The notes under the pieces: model-generated | The model's input: only the letters and a program-made list of their open reading frames with translations | What the model was told of the DNA's origin: nothing | Database searches by the model: none | Shown here: positions 1 through 12,600 of the stretch, piece by piece | Numbering within the stretch: the stretch's first letter is position 1 | How the letters are laid out: every line of letters begins with the position of its first letter | Position numbers and translations under genes: made by a program | NCBI RefSeq assembly: GCF_000283155.1 | Contig: NW_004454177.1 | Coordinates: 5,495,345 to 5,559,344 of the forward strand | Direction: 5' to 3' | DNA: 64,000 nucleotides | Origin: Ceratotherium simum simum | Lineage: Eukaryota > Chordata > Mammalia > Perissodactyla > Rhinocerotidae

Positions 1-190
1 GTGAGTGTCTTCCCCTGGGAAAGAGGACTAGAAGCTATGAGTGAGAAAACTTGAGATCAGAAAGTATTTACTTAAGTTGACTGTGCATCCAACTTAGAAT
101 TTTAAGAGCAAACTTTGTTATACAATTATGAGAAGATCATTAGCACCTGGCTGCCACTGGTACTGTTTCTGGCATTAAGGTAACTATTTT

Positions 191-408
191 ATGGGCCGGC
201 TCCGTGGCTTAGCGGTTAAGGGCGTGCGCTCTGATGCTGGCGGCCCGGGTTCGGATCCCGGGCGCGCCCCAAGGCACCACTTCTCCGTCCAACGCGAGGC
301 CGAGTCCCACGTGCAGCAACTAGAAGGATGTGAACCTACGACATACAACTGTCTACTGGGGCTTTGGGGGGAAAAAAATGAATAAATAAAATCTTTAAAA
401 AAAAAAAA
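191..408 (+). mobile_element. ERE SINE 1
   Basis: tRNA-like head with A and B boxes, then the CAGCAACTAGAAGGATGTG body and A-rich tail. A perfect target-site duplication GGTAACTATTTT lies at 179-190 and 409-420. Confidence 0.92.
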
Positions 409-681
409 GGTAACTATTTTAACCAGAGACTAGCAATGGAATTCCCACCAGGTACCTTATATGTAGGTTCAGATTCTCTGTGGGCAAAGTCCTTTGTTTA
501 TGATGACTCCCAAGAGTGGGATGTTTGGCTACCCATAAGGATGGTCAGGTGATTCGTTAATGTTAACACAACTTCTGAGGGCAACCCCCTATGATTCAGG
601 CTTGTTTAGTTTTTGGTTTAGAAGTCTTCTGAATGTTTTGTAGCTCTAAATAGTGACAGAGCCAAGCTTTCAGTACTTCAC

Positions 682-3600
682 CTTTCTATGCTTCCGGTGA
701 AAATGGTGATAAAGTTAAGGACATGTTCCAGGGAATCTGCTGATGTCTCCAAGATGTCATCGGCAAAGCGGCGTAGAAAAATGAGGAAATCACCCAGATT
801 ATCTGCAAAAAATTCTGAAAAAGAAAATATTCATTGGAATTAGCCAAACATCTGTCTCTTGGTACTAAGCAATATTTAAATTCCTCCCTTTCACTTGACT
901 TAATGGTTAAAAAAACCCAAATGTCTTATAGGTACTAGGAATGGTGATAAATTAATAAATGTAGAATCTCCTTTAAATGTAAGTCAATTTTTATTTTTAT
1001 CCAAGTAAATCTAAGAATAGTTGTGACATAAAATATTGGTAACATACCAGTGCAATTTAAGAAAGTATACTGATATATACATATATATATATATATATAT
1101 TTTTTTTTCCATGCTCAAGGATAACTGTGCTTTAACCCTTTAGATGTAAGAAGAATCTTGAATATAGATGAATACACTAGAGGACTGTGGTCACCAGTCT
1201 CCAGGATGGTCCTTGCCTCCTGGTATTCCTGCCCTTGTGTGTCCCCTCCTACATTCTTCCTGCGTAGAAGATACACCCTGAGGCATACAGAAGCAACGGT
1301 ATGTCACTTCCATGATTAGGTTATTAAAGCCTACAGCTTCTGTTTTGGTCACTTGCTCTGGGGAAAACCAGCTGCCATATCATGAACTATGGAGAGACCT
1401 GTATGGCCTGGAAAAGAGGCCAGGAAGCAACTGAGGTCTGCCAACAACACATGACTAGGCTTGTAAGCAGATCCTCCATTCCTGGTCGAGTCTTCAGATT
1501 CCTATGGCCCTGGGCTGACAGCTTGGCTGCAACCTCCTGAGAGACCCAGAGTCAGAACCATGCAGCTAAGTTGCTCCTGGATTCCTGACCCACAGAAATG
1601 TGAGAGAGTGTTTGTTGTTTTATGTTGCTATGTTTTAGGGTAATTTGTTACTCAGCAATAGATGACGAATTCAGTGATTAAGAATCTGATTTGATGGTAT
1701 ATATCGGCCGACCCCTCACTGATACACACACATACATAATCTCCCTTCTGGGTTAACCAACAGGAGATGATTTTTTTCCAAAAGAAAAGCACAGGGACAG
1801 TTAGACAGATAAGTCTATAAGGTGAACAACAAACTATATTAATGATAGAAACTAACAACTCTGAAAACCCTGACTGCACTTAATCCTTTTAAGACTATTT
1901 TCTGATATTCAGAGCAGTGGGGGCATAAGGCTGAGGAACAAGCTATCAGTTCCCCAATACTCTGAATGGCAGATATTATCTAAAAGTTTGAGTTGTTTCT
2001 CCAAAAACAGTTGAATGATAATTAAGGAAGGGTATTTTGAGGATTAAACTTCCAAAGTGACCCAGTTAAACTTAGATGGCTATAAATAGGAAGTTCCCAA
2101 GGGAGAGCCTGCTTACCTGGCACATAAGCTAAAGAGCTGTAGCCATCTGGCAAAGGAAAAGTTAGCTCTATCGGCTGTGAGCCCTCATTGCCTATGGCCA
2201 GCTGAACTAGTAGAACAGCCATGGACACCTGCAAATTTAGGCAGTTTTGAAGCATCTGTGGCTCAGTCATGGCAGTCTTGGTGGAAAGATAGATGGTCAT
2301 TAGTCGTTCAAACTGCTCACGGAGGCTGTCAGCAGCAGGGCTAGAACTTTGCTGAGCATCCCGCCAGGCAACCTGCAGCCGATGCAGATTTTGGTTGATT
2401 TTTACCATCTGATCATGTAACCTGCCCCCAAGAAAGCAGAAGAGACTGGGTCAGGGAGGCTCATATAGAACAGTCGAGTACAGACTGTTCTAGAAAAACA
2501 AATCCTCATTTATTTATTCTAGTATTCTCTTTGAGAATGTAGGGAGCTGCAATTGTGATGACACAGAAGGCACTCACAAAAGTGATTGACAGGACAGAGG
2601 TGGGGGCATAGCACTGGGAAAATGTTACCAAATATTCAACATTATTGAAGCTAATTATGAAAAGTTAGCAGCCTTCAGCTGAAATGCACCATCCAAAGAA
2701 CAGTAGCTTGGTCGAGCAAAGTGTAGATTGGGCTGTTATTATGTAAAATAAATAACTATTAGGCAAAGTACAAGAAACCCAGCAGGATAGTTTGACACTA
2801 CATAAGTGCAATGATTGTACCTTGATGTGGTTATATTGACAGTCTTTCTATGGTTAGTAGAGAACTAAAGCTGGTGAAAAAGGACTACAGATTAGTAATG
2901 ACCACATATAAACTAGTAGCCACCTGGGACGCAACCTAAGAACAGCTTCCAGTCCTCTGTTATTTAATATAAAATTAAATTATTCTTCACAAAGGATCAG
3001 CGAAATGTCCTCTAATGAAAGGAAGACCCATAACTCAATGTTATGAATAGTTGTCTCTACGTGTATAGTCAAAAATCACCTTCCTTGGCCCTGTAGATAA
3101 TGCCTAGGGTTAGCGAGCCAATACTGCGAAACTAGATGACATTCATTTTTGTGTTTGAATCTAGGCAGTTGAACAGGTTAAGCATACACTGAATTTTATC
3201 TCTAGTCTCATTTAAAATATCAATGACAGGGATTAAAAAACTCTCTAGTAAAGATATAATTTCATTTTTCCAGAAATTTGCTGAGTTTTGAAAAATGCTG
3301 TGTCAATTAAAGTATCCTGAGAAGGCATTAAAAATTGCTATCCTTGGGGCCGGCCCAGTGGCGTAGCAGTTAAATTTGCGCGTTCCCATTAGGTGGCCCG
3401 AGGTTTGCCAGTTCAGATCCTGGGTGTGGACCTACTCACCACTCATCAAACCATGCTGAGGCAGCATCCCATATAGGAGAGCTACAACTCTATAACTATG
3501 ATATACAACTATGTGCTGGGGCTTTGGGGAGAAAAAAAAAATGAGGAAGATTGGCAACAGATGTTAGCACAGGGCCAATCTTCCTCAAAAAAAAAAAATT

Positions 3601-6600
3601 GCTATCCCTTCTTATAGACTATAACTATGAGTGAGTAGCCATTTCCTCCTCTTATTTCTACTTATAGTCAGACTCAGCTAAATCAGAGGGGGAAAAAAAA
3701 TCATAGAATGACACATGGCTAGCCAGAATCAGAACCATTTTTGGAAGTCATACACTCTAGTTCTCAAATCTTCACACTTCTAGAATCCTCTTTATCTTTG
3801 ATACATAGATCTTTTGTGGTCCTACTGATCTTATTGGAATCTCTTATAAACATTTCTTTAATTTTGCCAATTTTGTCTCTCCACTATAGAGTAAAGCTTG
3901 GTCTTTTTTCATCAGGAGTAACAAGTAATGAAAATGTAAGAGCACAAAGTGAAATGTTAAATGAAAACAATTCCATGTTCATAGATGACAACAGGAAGAT
4001 AGTGATTTAAAAATTTGCAAGGTTAAAGAAAAATATTAGTGTCTTTAAAGAAGTTTAACAGGTCAAAAATGAAAAATAAATTCAAGTTATTTGGACAAAG
4101 CCAATTCATGTAAACACAAATAAATGCATATAATGCCCTTTTCCTACTAGATCCTAATGTGAGCCTTCAAAATAAAGTGAGAGATTATATCTGTAACACT
4201 CACTTTCAACCTTCTGGTTATCAACACGACTAAATAGTTGGTTACCTATGAAATCCCAAGTACAAGGTGTACTCTGTCAGGACAAGGTTCTCTGTTACAA
4301 GGTTGTAGTTCTGGGGAAACTTCGGCTCCTGCACAGCTGGGATCAAACAGGTTTCTTTGTCCAAACCTCAAAAGAAGTTAAAACGAACAGTAAATGGCTT
4401 GCCACAGACATCTATCTTGGTCTCCAGTGTGCTCTTACTCTAGTTCAACTTCCATATGGCTACCAGTGATATCTTCTTTTCCTTTAGTTAATATCTTCTT
4501 AAAAACAAATCTTGTCACATTACCACTCCCTTGTCTAAAAATGTCTTTTGGCATCTCACTGTCTCCAGAAATGCAGTTAAATCTCTTTAGCTTGACCAAG
4601 AAATCACCAAAAATTAAAAGGAATGATAGATAACACTGTAGATTTTTCTAAGTGATAGATAATGGATCATTTGTATCTATTTTGTGCTTTTCTGTATTTA
4701 AGATTATTTGCTTTGAGCATGTATTACTTTTATAATTATAAGAGTTATGAAACTAGGAGGAAATAAACCAAAATTAAGAGTGATGCATTTTCACTGGTAG
4801 AATTATGAGTGACTTTCTTCTTTTCACTTTTCTGTATTGTTCGAGTTTTCTCCAATCTGGCCCTAATCTTCCTCCCCAGACTCATTTCCTGTCAATTCCC
4901 ATACCCCTTCCCCACCTACCCCTTGCTCTAGCCACACTGAGCTTCTCAGTTTTCCTCAGTCAAGCTTTTCCATAGCTTTGTATCTTTATACTTGTTATTC
5001 CCTCCGTATAAAGGGACTCTTTCACTCCTTTGTCTGATAAACCCAACTCATCTTTCAAGATTCAGCTATGAAGACCTCCAACTTCTGTAGAAATTATTAC
5101 TCACTCCCTCCTCTGTGCTCCCATAGCTTAGCCCTATACCATATCATGATTATGTTAATATATCTGCCTTCTGCTGGAGCCTTTGAGTTCAAAAAGGGAG
5201 GGGCTGTGTTTTATTCATTTTTATAAAGAATGAATGAATGAATACCCAAGGCTGCCAAATTCTGAGAAAAGGTCTCACTGAAGCACACCAGCTAAAAGCT
5301 ACCACTTTTTTTTAAAGTCTGTCTTTTTAAAATTTATGGTAGCTCTTCTTTCTGCCTCACCTTGAGAAAGCACACCTTTGTGAAAAAGGATAAGGAAGTG
5401 AATACCTTAGATGTTACACACACACACACACACAGTTTTGAGAAGCCCAGTTGCCCCCTACCTCTCATGTGTACATTTTTTATTTTTCTTTCTTCATCAT
5501 TCAACTCCTTCAGGGCACAGTAAGTGGGATTAAAGGTAAGGAGCCGAGAGGATCTGGGTTTGCAAAATGGCTGGCATAGCTTCAGGAGAGCAGCACCCAG
5601 ATTCAGAAAGAAGGCATCCGAGGCATACATTTGGAAGAAGATTTCTGGCATCTGATTGGCCCAAATCTTGGTGCGGCCTGCATTTGCATGCAAACAGTTT
5701 CCAAGCCAGGACAAGATACAGTGTTTGGTTTCTGGAGAGAGCTGGAGTAAGTTCTTCAGCATCTGGTAGATCTTTTCATGAAACTGAGCCATGAACTGTT
5801 TAATCAGAAAACACAACCACAGAACATTCCAGTTTCACAATCCTAATATTTGTTACTCCCAAACCTTAGCCACTGGCAATTTCCAAAAATATGCTAATCC
5901 TAATATTTTCCCTCACTTTCCCTGTGCCTTATCCTCCAGTTAAAAAAAAAATTTCTGGGCACTTATGAGAGATTTCTTGATAAGCTACCAAACTGCTGAT
6001 AGCATTTACATAGCTTTAGAGTAGGGGTCCGTAAACTCTTTCTGCAAAGTGCCAGATGATAAATATTTTCGGCTTTGCATGCCATATGGTCTCTGTAGCA
6101 ACTATTCAACTGTAACACTGTGGCATGAAATGAAGCCACAAACAATACATATACAAATGGGCATGGTTGTGTTCAATAAAACTATTTACAAAAACAGGTG
6201 GCAGGCTGGATATGGCTATTGCTGTAATTTGCCAACCCCTGCTTTAGAGAGTTGTGATGATGGGAGATTTAAACTATTCCCAATTCAACCATTTACTGCA
6301 TCATGTTGGCCAGACCTCTACTATAATTTATGCTAAGAAGCCCAAATAGAGAAGACAAAGGTGGAAGGAGGGAAAGGGGGAAAAAACTGGTGTATAAGCT
6401 AGAGTTCAGTCAGAAGATTTTAGGAGCTAAAGTTATAAGAAATAGCTTGGAAGAACAGAAGAACCAGGTTGAGAGGAAGTGGCTGTGCTACAGCACAGGG
6501 CAAAGAACAGCGGCAGCTTATTCTTAAACCACACAAAGGTTTATCCTCTGCTCTTGGTGCATGCTAAAAAGAGGGCAATTTCTTTACATGATTATGGTAG

Positions 6601-9600
6601 AGAGCCAACCAGATAAATCTGCTTTCCCAAAGAGGCTCAAGCAGCCTTATCTGCATCTGCTTCCTGAGGAAACTCTGCTTAATCTAAGATCAGGGGGCTG
6701 GGATACACTGGCAAACAGTTCCACCTGATGGATGTTGGCCTCTTGGACTTTTATCTCCTGGGGACTGGAACGAGATGGAGTCAGGAAGTAGCCATGATTT
6801 TCTACTACACCCGGAGTCTTTAATAAGCAGGAGATATTCAGGATTACTCCCAGCAAAGTCTTCTGGTACATCTGCCCATTGCTGGGGTCCTTGGGCTGAA
6901 TGTAGTCTACAAAAACCTGTAGGAGAAGAGAAGTCCTACTTATTTGTCTGTATGGTGAGATGAAGGGGATGCAGTGAGAGGACCTCGAAGAGTTAAGTCT
7001 ATACAACAACCAATACATCTTTCTCTTATTCAATAGGTAATATTACAGTGCCCTCAGGATAGGCAGGCATCAAGTATTAAATCTCCAACCCAACTGAATA
7101 TACACCACCTTTCAGACCTACCTTTGCCATATCCTTTTGCCTAGTGAAATAGAGAAGAATATCCAGATATGCATGCAGCAGGATCTGGCAGAGTTCCAGA
7201 TCTTTTATTCGGCCCAGTAAAATATCAAGCACTGGAATCATGACTTCTGGAAATGTTCGAACTTCCTCATCCAATATCAAGGCTTCAATGACCTCTTCCA
7301 GAAACTCAGCTACATCTTCAAAATCTAACCGTAGACAAATAAGAGAGAAAGGAGGCCACAGGAATTTTTATATGTCTTTACACACTGGCTCTTTACTCTC
7401 CTGAAACTTTTGATAATTCTACTGGTATTCAATGCCAAAGGCCAAGGTGTGAGTTCTCTTCCATAATTTATACTGGAACCATACTGGCTCTGAGGCTTTC
7501 TAATGCAATTAGAGGAATTTTAAATTTAGAAATCAAAATACAGAAGCTCACAGATCTTGCTTATGTACTCACGGGCTCCTTGGATGGCTTCCAGCATCAA
7601 ATCTACCAGTTGCTCATGGATGTTTTGGTCAACATAGATCTCCGGGGTGAGGAGAACGGTTCGCGTATTGGACACAGTGAGGTTCCTGCACTGCACTGCA
7701 AAGGGTAGCAGGTTCTCTGGAACTTTGGTAATCTGGAAACAGCATGAAGAAGAAAGAAGAGTCTAGCTCTATGACCTCAAACAAGGGTGGACATAGCAGA
7801 TAGAATGGAAAAGACATTGTGTCTCAAAATAATATTGCTTTCCTGTGGATGCTTGAAGATTCATGAGAGTTCATTCTTTGATTTAAGGAACCATTTACCT
7901 GTTAGAATTCCAAACCTGGAAGTGACCAAGATTAGCCTACTCTATTATTTACATCTCAGTGGAAATGAATTTATCACACTTTTTTTTTTTTAGCTTTTAT
8001 TTATTTTTTTATTTATGTCATAATAGTTTATAACATTGTGAGATTCCAGTTGTACATTATTTTTTTTTTTTTTTTTAAGTTTTTTTTTTTTTTTTTTTTT
8101 TTACCCCCAAAGCCCCATTGGATAGTTGTGTGTCGTAGCTGCACATCCTTCTAGTTGCTGTATGTGGGACTCGGCCTCAGGATGAACGGAGAAGTGGTGC
8201 CTCGATGCGCACCCGGGATCCGAACCCGGGCCACCAGCATCGCAGCGCGCGCACTTAACCACCAAGCCACAGGGCCGGCCCTCAGTTGTACATTATTATT
8301 TGTCAGTTGCCATATAAATGCACCCCTTCACCCCTTGTGCCCACCCCTAACTCCTTTCCCCCTGCTAATCACCAAACTGTTCTCTCTGTGTGTTACTTTA
8401 TATCCCATATATGAGTGAAGTCATACAGTGTTTGTCTTTCTCTGTCTGGCTTATTTCACTTAACATAATACCCTCCAGGTCCATCCATGTTGTTGCAAAT
8501 GGGATATCACAACTTTTTTTAAGGGTGTGATTTTTTAACAGGTTTGTAGAGAGAATAGGAGGCATTGGTTAATTGGGGAAAGGGGTAGACCCCAAGCCAC
8601 AGAAAGGAGAGACTAAAACTTCAGAAGACAAACTACAGTGCCTCTGATATCCAGTTCCAGATACACTATGATGTATACAAACTGATATAAAAGACATTGA
8701 TCTAACTCTCTGGCTTACAAGTTAAAGTCATACCCAAGAAGACAATATAGTACTCAATGGGATTATTCCTTTACCTCTTCCTTGGCTCTTTGGAAGCAGG
8801 AATAAAGGTAATAAAAAATGTGCCTCTCCCCTGCATCTCGATCAGCAGAGAGATTCAACGTTGTAGAAGAAGTCATGTTAATCAAGTGGTTGCCTGGATC
8901 TTGAAGTAATAAGCGAGCGAACACAGCCTATTAAGAAAAACAAACAAAAAATACTAAGCCATTGCAAAACCATTGCACAATTAATCTTTTTTTTTTCTTT
9001 TTTTTTTAAAGTATTTTTTTTTTTNNNNNNNNNNNNNNNNNNNNNNNNNNNNNNNNNNNNNNNNNNNNNNNNNNNNNNNNNNNNNNNNNNNNNNNNNNNN
9101 NNNNNNNNNNNNNNNNNNNNNNNNATTTATTTATTTTCCCCCCAAAGCCCCAGTAGATAGTTGTATGTCATAGTTGCACATCCTTCTAGTTGCTGTATGT
9201 GGGATGCGGCCTCAGCGTGGCCAGAGAAGCAGTGCGTCGGTGTGCGCCCGGGATCCGAACCCAGGCTGCCAGCAACGGAGCGCACGCACATAACTGCTAA
9301 GCCACGGGGCCGGCCCTGCAAAATTAATCTTAAAACATCAAGATGTAAAAGGTAATTTTGACACAGGTTATTGCAAGAATCACAGGAAATAGAGTGAAGG
9401 GGCAAAAAGGACCCAGTGTCTTAATACTTTAGAAAATATTATAGATACAAATATAATTGTATATATATAAAGTTATCCTAAATCAAATTCAAGTGTCTAG
9501 TATAGCCGCTAGCACAGAGTAAGCATTAAAATATTTATTAAATATTGTTGGGAATCAGTGATTAAACTTATATGGGAAATCTACTATGTGTGATTGCTAA

Positions 9601-12600
9601 CCTCACTCAGACTTATATAAAGATAATTTAAATGTATAAACTACAACTTGTCTAGTGTCTTCCCTACCAAACTTTTATTTCTTTAATGTTAATTAGGCAC
9701 GTATAAGGTAAAATGCACTGTACTGATTTTGGAAAAGATATACAGAACAAAGAGATGGGGCTTGCCCTCAAGATCTTAGAGTCTAATAGAGATAAGACAG
9801 GTACATAAAAAAGCCACTATGTGAGAGAGAAAGTGACAATTCCCATAAGAGATGCACAGCGAGATTACGCTAGGAACTCAGAGAAGAGAATAACGACTCC
9901 AACCTGGTAAGGCTTTGTAAATAAGATGGCATTTTAACTCGGTCTTAAAGGATGGGTAGATTTGGACATGTGGCCACAGCAGACGAGAAGATTCCAAAAG
10001 AGGAACGCCACAGTGTAAGAGACAGAGGTAAGCAGTCACAGTTGGAGAAAGCTGAGCAGAGTTCAGCGGCACAGCTAATTTATGCTGAGGGCACACATAA
10101 GAAAGGTAAGAATGGTACCTGCTCAACGTTGTTCATATCAAGCCAGTCTTGATCTTCCAGGTCTACTGCCATTTCTTCCAAATATACACAACGGCTGGGG
10201 ATGCCATTCCCACTTTTCAAGCTGGGGTCACCTGGGAAATAGTTTTAATCTGGTAGGTTAAGGATAATGCTTCTGTCTTATACATACAATTGATCTTGAC
10301 AGCACTTCTCTTGTACTCCAAGAATGACTCAGATAATATCAGAATGATCTTGACACACAAACCAGTATCTAATGATTTAAATCTTTTTTTGCCCCCAAAG
10401 AGCATAGGCTCTGTTATAAACCTAACATCATGACATTTAAAGAGTAAATCCCAGACATCAGCACTAACTTTGGGGTTTAACTACAGATAGGGCACAGAGG
10501 GAAAACACTGACATCTCTTGGCTTCCATCTAAATATTTAGGTCATCTCTGAGAAGAAAATCAATTTGGCTACCATTCCCATTTCCCTTTTAAAATGTAGT
10601 AAAGGCAAGCAGCTATATGACCCAGTCAATATCAAAATGGAAATGAGAGTTGTATCTGGTCTAAAAACTGTTTTTAGGTCACACCAAAAGCTTCACTGAA
10701 ATATAAACCCTGTGTTCCAGGGAGTGCAGTGGGTTTGTTTAACCATGAGATACAACAGGTTTCTAAGAGCAAGATCCTGGCCCAGGCAGGAAGGGCAGAG
10801 TAATGAAGAGACTGGTCCAAGTCTGTAACTCACTGTTGTCCAGAGTAATGAGGAAGATCCTTTGGATCATGTGATTGATGTTGAGTTGCTCACATATTTC
10901 CTGCTGTGAACGAAATGAGCGGCTAATCTCGGCCACAGAGTAATCAAATTCATCCAGGCTCTCTGACACACTGTTATCCGAGTCATCCGGGCTAGCTGGG
11001 AGTTCATCTGCCAGAAAATGTAAGCCATTAACGGTTACACACCTCTCTTTAAGAGAGAACCAAGTATACTACCAAAAATGATAAATGTAACCAAGAGGAG
11101 GATAATTTCAGATGTAAAACAAGTTAGTCATCTAATTAGTGAATATCTCAAGTCAGGCAGTATCTTTTTTTTTTAATTGAGGCATAATTGACATATAACA
11201 TTATTTCAGTTTCAGGTATACAATATGATGACTCAATATTTGTGTATATTACAAAATGATCACCACAGTAAGTCTAGTTAACATCTGCCACTATACAGTT
11301 ACAAAATTTTTTTCTTCTCGTGATGAAAACTTTTAAGATCTCTTTCAGCAACTTTTAAATATGCAATACAATATTAACTATAGTCACTATGCTGTACCTT
11401 ACATCTCCATGACACATTTATTTTATAACTGGAAGTTTGTACCTTTTGATCCCCTTCACCCATTTCATCCACCCCTTGCCTCTGGCAGTCACCACCCAGT
11501 TGTCTGTACCTATGAGCTCATTTTTTTGTTTGTTTTTTTTTAGATTCCACATATAAGTGAGATCATAGTGTATTTGTCTTTCTCTGACTTATTTCACTTA
11601 GCATAATGCCCTTAAGGTCCATCCATGTTGTCGCAAATGGCAAGATTTCCTTCTTTTTTTATGGCTGGCTAGTATTCTGTTGTATGTATACACCACAACT
11701 TCTTTATCCATTCATCTATCAATGGACACTTAGGTTGTTTCCATATCTCGGCAACTGTAAATAATGCTGCAATGAACAGGGGGGTGCAGATACCCATTTC
11801 GAATTAGTGTTTTTGTTTTCTTTGGATATATACCCAGAAGTGGAACTGCTGGATCATGTGGTAGTTCTGTTTTTAATTTTTTGAGGAACCTCCATACTAT
11901 TTTCCATAGTGGCTGCACCAATTTACATTGTCATCGCAGCGCACAAGGGTTCCCTTTTCTCTACATCTTCACCAACATTTATTTCTTGTCTTTTTGCTAA
12001 AAGCCATTCTAAGAGGTATGAGGTGATATCTCATTGTGGTTTTGATTTGCATTTCCCTGATGATTAGTGATGTTGAGATCCTTTTCATGTACCTGTTGGC
12101 CATCTGTATGTCTTCTTTGGAAAAACGTCTATTCAGATCCTCTGCAGGTTTTTCAATCGGATTATTTGTGTTTTTGCTATTGAGTTGTACTAGGTGCATC
12201 TTAAGTACAGGATTCTGAAATCCCTGGCTACAAATCCTACCACATTTTACAAAGCAAAAGCTTTATCTTTTTACTCATAATTAACTATACTCCACATTGC
12301 CAAAAACAGCAATACTATCTGCCCTAAAGAATCCTAGTGAACAAAGAATTACCTAATAGATCAATATCCCTTTAATTATTTTAAATATAGGGCTTTTTCC
12401 TGATTTTGAGAGAACATATCTGTTTTAATAATTCCAAACTGGAAAATATAATTTAAAAAGTCTCCTCTGAACCAATTCCCTATGGACAACCACTTAACTT
12501 AGCAAAGAGTTCCAGATTTTTTTTTCCCTATTCTGGTGCTAATGTTTATTACTATGATTTTTAGTTTAAAAAAAAAAATCTGATCATACTATATACACTG

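Noticed and set aside
191..300. tRNA-like sequence with A and B boxes (also in every other ERE)
   Set aside because: These are the tRNA-derived heads of SINEs, with SINE bodies and tails attached, not tRNA genes.
5416..5434. (CA)n and (AT)n short arrays here and at 1077-1101 and 48493-48508
   Set aside because: Ordinary microsatellites; no spacer structure or coding role, and no CRISPR-like array anywhere.
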